From Bugula neritina (lineage: Eukaryota > Bryozoa > Gymnolaemata > Cheilostomatida > Bugulidae): DNA of 64,000 bases. Below the pieces are notes generated by a model. That model was given only the letters and a program-made list of their open reading frames with translations, was not told the DNA's origin and did no database searches. Positions 12,166 through 21,093 of the stretch are shown in pieces (position 1 is the first letter of the stretch; every line of letters begins with the position of its first letter). The position numbers were made by a program, and so were the translations under genes. The DNA lies in the NCBI GenBank assembly GCA_964035545.1, contig OZ037770.1, positions 1,969,501 through 2,033,500 of the forward strand, written 5' to 3'.

Positions 12166-13481
12166 CTAAAAATGAGAAAGTTGGTACATTAGGTGTACTC
12201 AATATCCTTTTCAAATAATATTTAAAGAACTAACCTAAGGCTATTTGTGCTCTATATTCACAGTTTGAATGTTTGAATGCTGTAGCCTACACTGTCAACA
12301 GTGGTCAAAAATGTTGAAACATGTACAATTAATATAAAGTTGCAAACTATTTGAGCTCTGGGAATAAATATGTAATTAAAACAATTAAACATTTTGAGCT
12401 CTGAAGATAAATAAAATAATATTATATATAATATATATGCACTTCTAATAGCTATAGTATAATTTTGCTTTCTGTATTGAGTGCAGCAGCTGCATGCATG
12501 TTTAAAAAAAGCAAAACTGTACTGTAGGCTATGATCACACTGTAAGTAGAATTAAATAGTGAAGTACACATTGCTAATGTAACATTTTGTAGTCATATTA
12601 ATGGCAAATAATGATCTGACTCATTATAATAATAACTGTGCTGTCTAAACACCTATATACCATCACAGCAATTTATCTAGTACTATATAAGATTATAGGT
12701 TCACAGCTATTTTATTGACTGATCACTACATATAATCGAGATTGAATGAATAATACACTTCAGTGATTTAACTATTTACATTCATTTTGGTGATTAAGTT
12801 AATATTTTTACAGTAACAGGGTTACTGGTAATACAACTTCCTTCATATTATGACTTCTAACACAATGATGTATTTTATAGATATCAACATACTACTGCAC
12901 AGTTCCTACGACCTTCAAAGTTATTACATAACATTATCAAAAACACTATTTCATGTTAATTTAATATTTTATAAATAGAGGGATATAATCATGATAATAT
13001 GAAGGTCATACACTCTCTCCTTTCTTTCATTCGTAGCATAGATGTAACCCCTTAAAACAGATTTGGATGAAGCAAAATAACTTGAATTCATTTTACAATA
13101 ATTTTCTTATAGCCGAATATACATACAAACAATCTATGGAGTATCAGAATAAATATGATCATAATTTGACATCTGCGGATGCATTACTTATATTTATATA
13201 CTTTTTAATTATTACACACTAAAATATAACTACTACTGCCATAGCTTAAATTCTAAATTTAAATCAAAAAATTACTGGCATATTTTAATATCATTATATG
13301 GTGAGTATCATTATGATTAAAGGCCTAAGCGTGTCATATAAATTATAATATTAATATATCCAAATCTTTTCCATGACAGAATGAAGCAAAGATTTAATAA
13401 TTTTAATTTTTTGTTAGCAGTTAATGTTAGTTTTGTTCAAAAAATTATATTTATTTTAATAAATAAACTGGCTGTACTAAC
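12166..13481 (-). other. Leader intron of copy 2
   Basis: Minus-strand donor ACAG|GTTAGTAC at the 13481/13482 junction and acceptor TTCTCATTTTTAG ending at 12166, matching copy 1. The Gypsy element is inserted just upstream, in the presumed promoter or first-exon region of this copy. Confidence 0.5.
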
Positions 13482-13602
13482 CTGTAATGATGAAATAATA
13501 AAATACTCATGATGAGACTAGATTAGATTATGATAATCAGTATAAAATTGTTTTTGAGTGCTATTGCTCCAAATAACTTCTTCTGCAGCGAAGGAGAAGT
13601 AT

Positions 13603-13909
13603 TGTGGTGGTTCGTGGAACTACCAGCAGCACAACATGTAGGGTCGCGTAATTGACCCGGAACAATGGATAGCCAATTAGCGTAGTTGATAGTTAGCAGC
13701 AATTTTAGTTTCCCGCCGCTAACTCAGTCGAAGCTAGAGTGTGAAATAGATTAGATGTGTAACTTGTTTGAAATAATGTATCGTGTTTTTTAGAATGTAT
13801 AGTTGCGTATAAAATATACTCGTTCACTCGACTTAGCCTGGTGCAGTTCTATAATAGATAAATAGACTCTCTGGATAGCACATCAACCCTAAATCTGACA
13901 ATTATAACA
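13603..13909 (+). repeat. 5' LTR of Gypsy element
   Basis: Begins TGTGGTGG and ends AATTATAACA; 307 bp. It carries a TATA box (TATAAAATA) at 13808-13816, giving an expected start of transcription near 13840. Confidence 0.95.
13808..13816 (+). promoter_or_regulatory. LTR TATA box
   Basis: TATAAAATA inside the 5' LTR, about 100 bp before its end. The same box is in the 3' LTR at 20988-20996. Confidence 0.6.
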
Positions 13910-13910
13910 G

Positions 13911-13928
13911 TGGTGGCAGCGGTGGGAT
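13911..13928 (+). promoter_or_regulatory. Primer-binding site
   Basis: TGGTGGCAGCGGTGGGAT starts one base after the LTR, as expected for a tRNA 3'-end complement (TGG first). The tRNA is not assigned. The decayed relative at 43-47 kb has a similar site (minus strand TGTTAGCAGAGGTGGG), so both probably used the same primer. Confidence 0.7.
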
Positions 13929-13940
13929 AGTGCATCCAAG

Positions 13941-14900
13941 ATGGAGACTGAAAATGCTGGAACTCAACCACCGGCAATCGAAGGTGAGCGTAGAGACAAT
14001 GCTGTAGAGACAATGCCTGTTAACCATGTAGTAGAAGAGCGAAGGGTTCCACGAGAACTAGCTGAATACCACTACAGGTTAAAGGCGCCCACCTTCACGG
14101 GTGAAGAGGAGGTGGAACAATTCATCCAAGAGTTTAGCGACGTAATGGACGTCGCTCAGTGGCCCCCTAGGGTGGCCCTGCTGAAGCTTAGAATGGCATT
14201 GATGGACAAAGCCAAGCCCTATGGGCTGGGCGTAGACATTGATAATATCCTTGCTTCTCTGCGGGCCCGCTTTGGCCTCTCGGCTACAGATGCCAGGGCC
14301 CGATTACAGAGGTTGCGGCGTGATCCCCGCACCCCGCTGCGGGAGCATGCCGCCGCGGTCATGAAGCTGGCACAGATCGCGTACAGCGACTTGCCCCCAG
14401 TCAACCGTGAGAGGTACACCCTCGACGCTTTCATAGCATCTGTCGACGATCTGGGTCTCCACCACCAGTTTCTAGCTAGGGGAGTCACCACCGTTGAAGA
14501 TGCTCTGACTGAGGGGGAAGCTTACCTCCTAGCTAACCAAATGCATAAAAGTCGCGGAAGCTCCCGCCAAGTGGAGATAGACCGCGCAGACACGGCCGCG
14601 GGACAAGGGGAGGAAACCCCCGCCGCGGCTGCCGTGTCCCAGTTGGCGACGGCATCAAAAGTCACTCAACTGACGGACATGCTAGCCAAGCTGATAGCAA
14701 CACTGACACCACAAAACCCAGTGAGTACCGCCCCTGAGCCCATGCGGCCATCGGCGCCGCCACAGGGAGAAACAGTCAGTTTTTGCTGGGAGTGCGGAAA
14801 TCAAGGACATTTCCGCCGATATTGTCCCTTCCTAAATCAGGGGTTAAACTACCGCGGCCCGCAGATGTTCCCACCTTCCGCGGGCCGACGAAACCTCTAG
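13941..14900 (+). CDS. gag: Gag polyprotein (Ty3/Gypsy)
   Basis: 319 residues. The ATG at 13941 is 32 nt after the LTR. A capsid-like region (about 45-200) with the LKAPTFTGEEEVEQFI start typical of Ty3/Gypsy Gag is followed by a charged linker and one CCHC zinc knuckle near the C-terminus, CWECGNQGHFRRYC (C-X2-C-X4-H-X4-C), which binds RNA during packaging. It ends at TAG 14898-14900. Pol lies in the -1 frame and overlaps the last part of gag; the slip site is at 14843. A splice donor at 13983/13984 lies 43 nt into gag and would remove almost the whole ORF to make an ORF3 messenger. Confidence 0.93.
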   Translation: METENAGTQPPAIEGERRDNAVETMPVNHVVEERRVPRELAEYHYRLKAPTFTGEEEVEQFIQEFSDVMDVAQWPPRVALLKLRMALMDKAKPYGLGVDIDNILASLRARFGLSATDARARLQRLRRDPRTPLREHAAAVMKLAQIAYSDLPPVNRERYTLDAFIASVDDLGLHHQFLARGVTTVEDALTEGEAYLLANQMHKSRGSSRQVEIDRADTAAGQGEETPAAAAVSQLATASKVTQLTDMLAKLIATLTPQNPVSTAPEPMRPSAPPQGETVSFCWECGNQGHFRRYCPFLNQGLNYRGPQMFPPSAGRRNL

Positions 14901-14904
14901 GGAA
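14843..14904 (+). promoter_or_regulatory. -1 ribosomal frameshift signal (gag to pol)
   Basis: Slippery heptamer G_TTA_AAC at 14843-14849 is correctly phased to the gag frame. After a 5-nt spacer comes a perfect 8-bp all-GC stem CGGCCCGC (14855-14862) with GCGGGCCG (14880-14887). Loop bases TTCCC (14868-14872) can pair with GGGAA (14900-14904), giving a possible H-type pseudoknot. GUUAAAC is an established slippery heptamer in arteriviruses. A -1 slip here moves from gag into the pol frame. Confidence 0.8.
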
Positions 14905-17900
14905 GAAGAAACGCAGGTCACCCAGACGGGTACCGCGTACTGGCAACCAACAGTGGCAACAGCCACGACGGACCAGCAAGGGGCTTCGCCCCGCGGCTGC
15001 CTTTTCTATGCCCCTTCACAACAGATTCACAGGGCTACAAGTCCAAGAATCTGGATGGGAGCACACAAAGGTAGCTGAGAATCTAGCCTCGGCACCCCCG
15101 AGGCCTGCCTATCACCGCCCCAAGAAACCTCCTTCGCGACCCAAAGCGAGGGGGGTACTCCCTGCGAGAGTAAGGCCTGAAGGGAGAGTTCAGGTGCAGC
15201 CCCATGGGAACAGCTATTTCTTGCCCGGCAAACTGGAAGGCAAAGCTGTTACTTTTCTCATTGATTCGGGCTGTACCACAAACCTCTTAAGCCGCCAACT
15301 CTTCGACACCCTCAGTGCTAGGGTCAGGGGCGAGATGGAAGCATACGAAGGGGAATACGGCACCCTAGCTGACGGGTCATGCCTTCCCTTCTATGGTATA
15401 ATTGAGCTGACGGGACGAGTCCGTGATCAAACGATCCAAGAGACGTTTATCGTCAGTCAGCTCAAGGAGGATGCTATCCTCGGGATGCCGTTCCTTAAAC
15501 GGCACGGATGTCACATAGATTTTAGCAGATCTGCAATGATGATGTCCGGGCGGGAACTCGCCTGCGTCGACAAGTTTGGCTGCCCTTTAGTGGGAGGTGT
15601 GCAAGTGGTACGCAACCGTACCATACCAGGCCGCTCCCGGGCTACCATTCACTGCAGGGTGAATAGTAGCCGGATCTCTGGACTCGGGGTGGTTGAAGGC
15701 GCGCACGAAAAGATCCAACTTGCCAGCAGTCTGAATCAGCTGACTGAGCAAGGGGAGATCTTAGTGCAGTGCGTCAACCCCTTTACCGAGCCTATCAAGC
15801 TCCCGGCTGGGTCGATGCTGGGCCGTTTTCACTCTGTTCAAGAGGGAGACGTAGGCCCGTCGCTGGGTGATGCGACAGAGGCACTCCCTCGACACCCTAT
15901 TCAGGGACGAGGGGCAGTCCCAACACATCTCCGGGAGTTATACGAAACAGCCAGTGGCGGCTGCGCGAGTAACAAAGAACGCCAAGCTATGGCCAAGTTA
16001 CTACGCGACTACGGTGATGTGTTCAGCAGCGGAGAGAATGACGTGGGACTGACTGGAATTGTCAGCCACGAAATACCGCTGACTGCAGGGACAGTCCCTG
16101 TCCGGCAGCCCACACGCAGGCTGGGGCCGGAGAAAGAGAAGGAGGTTAGCCGACAAGTACGGGATCTTCTGGACCGGGGACTGATAGAGCCCGCCCATAG
16201 TGCGTGGAGCTCGCCAGTCGTACTGGTCCGGAAGAAAGACGGCAGTTGGCGGTTCTGTGTGGACTACCGCAAACTCAATAGCGTAACCATACAGGACGCC
16301 TACCCTCTACCTCGTATTGACGAGTCATTGGACGCCCTAGCCGGCAGCAAGTACTTCAGTACGTTAGACTTGCTAAGCGGCTATTGGCAGGTTCCTCTGA
16401 GTCCCGACGCCCAAGAGAAAGCGGCGTTTATCACACGGGACGGTTTGTGGAAGTGGAAGGTGCTGCCCTTCGGGTTAACCTCCGCCCCAGCCACCTTCCA
16501 GAGGCTGATGGAACAAGTCCTTAGCGGACTCCATTGGAAGACACTGCTGGTCTACCTCGATGATGTCATCGTAATCTCTCCAGACTTCGAGACACATGTC
16601 AGTCGTCTGCAGGAGGTTTTCGAGAGACTCCGAGGTGCCGGTCTTAAGCTCAAACCTTCCAAGTGCGCTCTGTTGCAGCCGGAGGTCAAGTACCTGGGGC
16701 ACGTTGTCGGTCGAAATGGCGTGGCAACGGATCCCGAGAAGGTACGGGCAGTAGAAGACTGGGTCAACCCCCAAGACTTGACCGGACTCCGGGCTTTCTT
16801 GGGGCTGGTAGGATATTACAGGCAATACATACCAGACTTTGCGGGCATAGCCCAGCCGTTAAACCGGCTTACCGCAAAGGGAGTGACGTGGCAGTGGACT
16901 CCAGTCGAACAAGAAGCGTTCGACCGCCTCAAGGGCTGCCTCCTAACGGCGCCCATCTTGGCCTACCCAGACCCCACTCTGGAGTACATCCTAGACACGG
17001 ACGCCAGTGACCAGAATGTTGGCGCTGTGCTGTCACAAGTGCAGGAAGGCCGAGAAGTAGTAGTAGCCTACTACAGCAAGTCTCTCTCTCCCGCTGAACG
17101 AAATTACTGCACTACCCGCAAGGAACTGCTGGCAGTAATCAAGTCAGTGAAGCACTTCAGACCATACCTATATGGCAGGAAGTTCCGGCTGCGTACGGAT
17201 CATGCCTCGCTGATCTGGTTGTGCAGGAGAGCAGAGCCCTCTAGTCAGGTCGCCCGGTGGCTCGAAATCCTAGCTGAATTCTCGTACCGGATCGAACATC
17301 GACCGGGCAAGAGACACAGCAATGCAGATGGGTTGAGTCGCCGACCTGACGGAGGTTGCAAACAGTGTCTCAACATCGAGAGGAGGGATGGAGGTCCCCC
17401 ACGATGCGAGTTGGAGACGCTGGCTCATCACGGAGCACCGTTTGACTGGGATCAAGGTCAACTCAGGCAGAGAGTTGATGAATCCCCGGAGGATGTACAA
17501 AACCTCCGCGCCAACCCTGTACTGGCCGGTAATGTTCGAGAGCTGAAGAAGCTCCAAGAAGAGCTGCCTGGAGTCGTGGCAGACATATACCGGGCCAAAA
17601 GGGAAGGGCGACGACCCAGCGAGGAACGCATACGACAGGGATGCGCCGAGTTCAGGCTATACTGTCAGCGTTGGGACTCGCTGCGGATCGGGCAGGATGG
17701 GTTGCTAACCATCTCTCTAGCTGCCAGCGGTAGACACCCGGGAAGGAAGAGGGTAGTCTGCCCCACAGCCATCCGCCGTGAGTTGATTTGGGATACTCAC
17801 AAGCAGGCCCACGCAGGGGTCAAGCGAGTGATGTCCAAATTACGACTCCGGTGGTATTGGCCGCAGATGGAGCGTGACGTCCGACTCAGAGTCAAACAGT

Positions 17901-19411
17901 GTGAGATCTGCCAGGCCAGTAAGCATAGCCGCCCCCCTGGTGAAGCAGGACGGCGGAGGCTATATGCTGGTAGGCCCTGGCAAGTAGTCGCTGTAGACCT
18001 GGTCGGACCCATGCCCCTGACCCCCAGAGGCAATAATTGGATCCTAGTACTAACCGACCACTTTACTAGGTGGGCGGATGCTCTGGCTATCCCAGATGCA
18101 TCAGCCCCAACAGTGGCCAGGGCACTAGACCAACATGTATTCTGTTATTTTGGGCTTCCCGAACAGATACACTCTGATCAAGGCGCTCAATTCCAGTCTC
18201 AACTGATGAGCGACCTTTGCCACCTCTGGGGAGTAAATCAGAGCAGGACCACCCCCTACCACCCTCAAGGTAACGGGGTGGTGGAGCGCAACAACCGGAT
18301 GCTAGGTGATGCGCTCCGGAGTCTTCTCCTTGGACGAGGTCAAGAGGAATGGGATACGGTGTTGCCGCAAGTCATGCGTGCATATCGTAGCACCCCACAC
18401 ACCAGTACTGGTGAGACCCCAAACCTCTTGATGCTCGGGAGAGAGACTCGTGTCCCCGACCATCTCACCTATCACGTTCCAGAGCAAGATAACTCGGTTC
18501 ACGAGTATGCCAGTGAACTAGTGGAACGGATGAAGGCCGCACACGATATACTGCGTCAACAGCAGTGGAAGGTGCGGCACGAAGATTCCGATGAACTCCC
18601 TCTCTATCAAAGGGGAGATAAGGTGTGGATGGTCAATTACCGTAGGCGCCGCGGACAGGCTGATACGCTGAAGCCTAGGTTCGTAGGCCCCTACGTGGTC
18701 GTCGAGGCTATGCCCAATCATACGTACAAGATTGAGCGCTCAGGACAGGTGTCTATCCAGAATGAGTCTCGCTTGAAACCGTATTGGGCTAGCCCCGGCG
18801 GAGTGGGAGAAGCCCCCCCGTTGTTAGAGCCCAGAAGGCAGACAACAACGCGCGGGCGACGGCGGCATGGACCTGAATACGAAGTGGTCATACCGCGGGA
18901 AGAAAACTTGGTGAGAGAGGAGCGACAGCTTCTGCCAACAGAAGCATGTCCGCCACCGCCAAGTCTGATTCCATCACTTCCAGAAACCGAGCCGGTTCCG
19001 GAAGTGCAAACCCCCACGGAGGGAGGGGCTCCATCCGGAGAACAGGAAGAGGTGACTGCTGACGGTGAAGTAGAGACGCCATTAGAGGCCCCTACTAACG
19101 AACCGGCAAGCGTGTCACCCCCCCTAGAAAGGGGACAGCGTACGAGGCAACCCCCCGCATACTTGAAGGACTTCGTATGTGACTGCGTTAAAAGCGGCAC
19201 ACATGAAAGTCTAGGGGAAAACCGTACGAGAAAAGAATCGAGCAAATGTGGGAGTTGTCAACACCACGGAAATATCAACTTTTACATCGGCGGAAATAGA
19301 AATAAAATTCATCCGCCGGGTGCGCAAAGTCTTAATCACGCACCCCAACCACGTTGCTCGATCTTTTCATACGCTGATGCAGTCAGGAGTAGACGTGTTT
19401 CTAAGCAGTAG
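14849..19411 (+). CDS. pol: Pol polyprotein: protease, RT, RNase H, integrase
   Basis: The open frame runs from 14783; translation probably enters by frameshift at 14849. Residue numbers count from 14783. Aspartic protease: IDSGCTTNLL with Asp161, and ILGMPFL at the end. Reverse transcriptase: FSTLDLLSGYWQVPL, then YLDD at 591-594. RNase H: LDTDASD at about 737-743 and the later ERNYCTTRKELLAV. Integrase: H-H-C-C zinc region ending KQCEICQASK, then Asp1072, Asp1132 and Glu1168 (D, D-35-E). GPY/F module near 1301 (FVGPYVVV). There is no chromodomain; the tail is Pro/Glu-rich and ends with an RTRQPPAYLKDFV motif common in this lineage. No stops or frameshifts. Confidence 0.95.
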   Translation, partial: LPRPADVPTFRGPTKPLGKKKRRSPRRVPRTGNQQWQQPRRTSKGLRPAAAFSMPLHNRFTGLQVQESGWEHTKVAENLASAPPRPAYHRPKKPPSRPKARGVLPARVRPEGRVQVQPHGNSYFLPGKLEGKAVTFLIDSGCTTNLLSRQLFDTLSARVRGEMEAYEGEYGTLADGSCLPFYGIIELTGRVRDQTIQETFIVSQLKEDAILGMPFLKRHGCHIDFSRSAMMMSGRELACVDKFGCPLVGGVQVVRNRTIPGRSRATIHCRVNSSRISGLGVVEGAHEKIQLASSLNQLTEQGEILVQCVNPFTEPIKLPAGSMLGRFHSVQEGDVGPSLGDATEALPRHPIQGRGAVPTHLRELYETASGGCASNKERQAMAKLLRDYGDVFSSGENDVGLTGIVSHEIPLTAGTVPVRQPTRRLGPEKEKEVSRQVRDLLDRGLIEPAHSAWSSPVVLVRKKDGSWRFCVDYRKLNSVTIQDAYPLPRIDESLDALAGSKYFSTLDLLSGYWQVPLSPDAQEKAAFITRDGLWKWKVLPFGLTSAPATFQRLMEQVLSGLHWKTLLVYLDDVIVISPDFETHVSRLQEVFERLRGAGLKLKPSKCALLQPEVKYLGHVVGRNGVATDPEKVRAVEDWVNPQDLTGLRAFLGLVGYYRQYIPDFAGIAQPLNRLTAKGVTWQWTPVEQEAFDRLKGCLLTAPILAYPDPTLEYILDTDASDQNVGAVLSQVQEGREVVVAYYSKSLSPAERNYCTTRKELLAVIKSVKHFRPYLYGRKFRLRTDHASLIWLCRRAEPSSQVARWLEILAEFSYRIEHRPGKRHSNADGLSRRPDGGCKQCLNIERRDGGPPRCELETLAHHGAPFDWDQGQLRQRVDESPEDVQNLRANPVLAGNVRELKKLQEELPGVVADIYRAKREGRRPSEERIRQGCAEFRLYCQRWDSLRIGQDGLLTISLAASGRHPGRKRVVCPTAIRRELIWDTHKQAHAGVKRVMSKLRLRWYWPQMERDVRLRVKQCEICQASKHSRPPGEAGRRRLYAGRPWQVVAVDLVGPMPLTPRGNNWILVLTDHFTRWADALAIPDASAPTVARALDQHVFCYFGLPEQIHSDQGAQFQSQLMSDLCHLWGVNQSRTTPYHPQGNGVVERNNRMLGDALRSLLLGRGQEEWDTVLPQVMRAYRSTPHTSTGETPNLLMLGRETRVPDHLTYHVPEQDNSVHEYASELVERMKAAHDILRQQQWKVRHEDSDELPLYQRGDKVWMVNYRRRRGQADTLKPRFVGPYVVVEAMPNHTYKIERSGQVSIQNESRLKPYWASPGGVGEAPPLLEPRRQTTTRGRRRHGPEYEVVIPREENLVREERQLLPTEACPPPPSLIPSLPETEPVPEVQTPTEGGAPSGEQEEVTADGEVETPLEAPTNEPASVSPPLERGQRTRQPPAYLKDFVCDCVKSGTHESLGENRTRKESSKCGSCQHHGNINFYIGGNRNKIHPPGAQSLNHAPQPRCSIFSYADAVRSRRVSKQ

Positions 19412-19724
19412 TTCAAACCATTTCACATATTCAGTATGTCTTACGACAACAGATCGTGGGGTGAGTTAACTATATCTTAATACGAAACTAGATTGCATCG
19501 CTCAGCTCTGACTCACTGAGTCAATCGAGCTGGAGATAGGTTAGTGAAATACCGTAGTAAGAACTCAGTTTGACTTAGAGATTTTTATAATCTCATTGCA
19601 ATACGGTTCTATCTGACTATTCACTATCATTAATCTCTACGAGGTAACTGAATTAGGAGTTGCCAAGCTGTTCAAGCTGACAACACGGCAGTGTACTGTA
19701 CTAACACTGTTGAAACTTTTTCAG
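19412..19724 (+). other. Pol-ORF3 spacer with branch point and acceptor
   Basis: Non-coding sequence of the element. It holds TACTAAC at 19699-19705 and the 3' splice site at 19724, matching consensus closely. Confidence 0.6.
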
Positions 19725-20512
19725 ATCACACTCGACCCGCTACAACCAGGGTACGGGATAGAACACCTCCCGCTCCGTATCCGGAGGACCAGGCTAGTGG
19801 TGACCGGCCTGAGCCACTACGCCGCCGTTGGCGGTGGGTGTCTCCACAAACCGAAGAAGAAATAGAAACAGCCTGGGGGTCCAGAGGACGGACGAGATGC
19901 CAGATCTGTGGTAAAGATTGCGCCTCCCACCGCTCCCTTAAACTACACGTCAATGCTCACCTCCTACTGACCTTCTGCCCCTGCGGGTACAATGATGTGT
20001 ATCCCTACCCCGTCACCAAACACAGAGCGGCGGGCTGTTTCCCTGGAGAAAACTATGTGGTCGACGCTAAGCTGTACCCGGAGTTCCTCAAATATATACG
20101 ACCTCTGGTAAAGAAGGCCATGCTATTAGCCGTTCTATCCTCGGGGTTCCAACGTGTGTTAGACAACGCCCGCCAACAATCCCCGTTGGTGTCTGACCGC
20201 CCTCAAATTACATACACCCCCGAGGAAACTACATATCCAGAAGAAGGAGAGATCTCCCCTACCCCGGCGAAGAGACGGACCAGGTCCCCCAGTCCACCCT
20301 TACGCCGCAGACGGACACCGTCCCCCAACCCGGTACGACTAGCCACAGTAGAAGAACGCCTCCTACGATTACAAGAAGAGTTCACCCAGCTGGCACCAGA
20401 CCTACTTAACACTACCACAGGACTCTTCCAGCTCAAGGGATCCGTATGCCGTATGAAACGGAAACTGCGTACATGCCAAGCCAAACACCGGCGTGCCCAA
20501 CAAGGACTCTAA
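19725..20512 (+). CDS. ORF3: C2H2 zinc-finger protein of the Gypsy element
   Basis: Open frame of about 262 codons from the acceptor to TAA/TGA-side stop at 20510-20512. The first ATG-encoded Met is far inside, so a spliced start is needed. Contents: a Pro/Arg-rich start; one classical C2H2 finger (C-X2-C-X12-H-X3-H, CQICGKDCASHRS… to HVNAH) at about 20 % of the length; a second Cys/His cluster FCPCGY…KHRAAGC; a conserved-looking LYPEFLKYIRPLVKK; an Arg/Ser/Pro-rich basic stretch; and a C-terminal Leu-rich helix ending QLKGSVCRMKRKL. There is no signal peptide and no membrane segment, so it is not an envelope protein. A nuclear or nucleic-acid role is inferred from the finger and basic patches. 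Remnants of the same protein survive in the old element at 43.9-44.2 kb. Confidence 0.8.
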
Positions 20513-20782
20513 TATGCTACCCAGAATACTCCACAGGAACCAAACTCGTGTAAATGCTTAACTGCTAGACAGGTTAATCCTTGTCTACTACCACAGCTAG
20601 CTAGTATTCCTCGTCTATCTATAGCTGGCCAATTGTATGTAACGGATCGTTACCGTGACTCTGTCTACTATTATGTCTCTTCCTGTATATTATGTATTAT
20701 TTTTGTCCACTGATGTATGCAATTACTATTGAATGTTTTTTTTATATATATCAGAAAGATAGCTTTCTGCTGGTGGGGGCGG
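20513..20782 (+). other. Gypsy 3' non-coding region and polypurine tract
   Basis: Ends with CTGGTGGGGGCGG immediately before the 3' LTR, which is the likely plus-strand priming tract. The decayed relative has CTGCTGGAGGGGGG at the same place on the minus strand. Confidence 0.65.
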
Positions 20783-21089
20783 TGTGGTGGTTCGTGGAAC
20801 TACCAGCAGCACAACATGTAGGGTCGCGTAATTGACCCGGAACAATGGATAGCCAATTAGCGTAGTTGATAGTTAGCAGCAATTTTAGTTTCCCGCTGCT
20901 AACTCAGTCGAAGCTAGAGTGTGAAATAGATTAGATGTGTAACTTGTTTGAAATAATGTATCGTGTTTTTTAGAATGTATAGTTGTGTATAAAATATACT
21001 CGTTCACTCGACTTAGCCTGGTGCAGTTCTATAATAGATAAATAGACTCTCTGGATAGCACATCAACCCTAAATCTGACAATTATAACA
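20783..21089 (+). repeat. 3' LTR of Gypsy element
   Basis: 307 bp, differing from the 5' LTR only at 20897 (T for C) and 20986 (T for C). Followed by the target duplicate GTAT at 21090-21093. Confidence 0.95.
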
Positions 21090-21093
21090 GTAT

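Larger units (their letters stand above)
13984..19724 (+). other. Predicted subgenomic intron of the Gypsy element
   Basis: Donor AAG|GTGAGC at 13983/13984, 43 nt after the gag ATG; branch-point TACTAAC at 19699-19705; acceptor AACTTTTTCAG ending at 19724, 20 nt after the branch A. Removing it leaves 14 gag codons plus one base, and the ORF3 exon supplies the other two bases of the codon, so gag's ATG is joined in frame to ORF3. Drosophila gypsy-type errantiviruses splice their third ORF in a comparable way. The junction here is inferred from sequence only. Confidence 0.7.
13603..21089 (+). mobile_element. Young full-length Ty3/Gypsy LTR retrotransposon with ORF3
   Basis: Complete element of 7,487 bp: 307-bp LTRs (TG…CA), primer-binding site, gag, pol in the order protease-RT-RNase H-integrase (Ty3/Gypsy order), a third ORF, and a G-rich tract before the 3' LTR. 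It is flanked by a 4-bp direct repeat GTAT (13599-13602 and 21090-21093). The LTRs differ at two positions only (13717/20897 and 13806/20986), both C in the 5' LTR and T in the 3' LTR, both in CpG. All three ORFs are open, so the copy is recent and could be active. The coding region is visibly richer in G+C than its host DNA. Confidence 0.97.

Noticed and set aside
14219-20484. Many 60-175-codon frames on the opposite strand or other frames of the young Gypsy
   Set aside because: Shadows of gag, pol and ORF3 caused by GC-rich codons; none has a known domain.
19725-20512. ORF3 as an envelope glycoprotein
   Set aside because: No signal peptide, no membrane span, no furin-like site; it has a C2H2 finger and basic patches instead.
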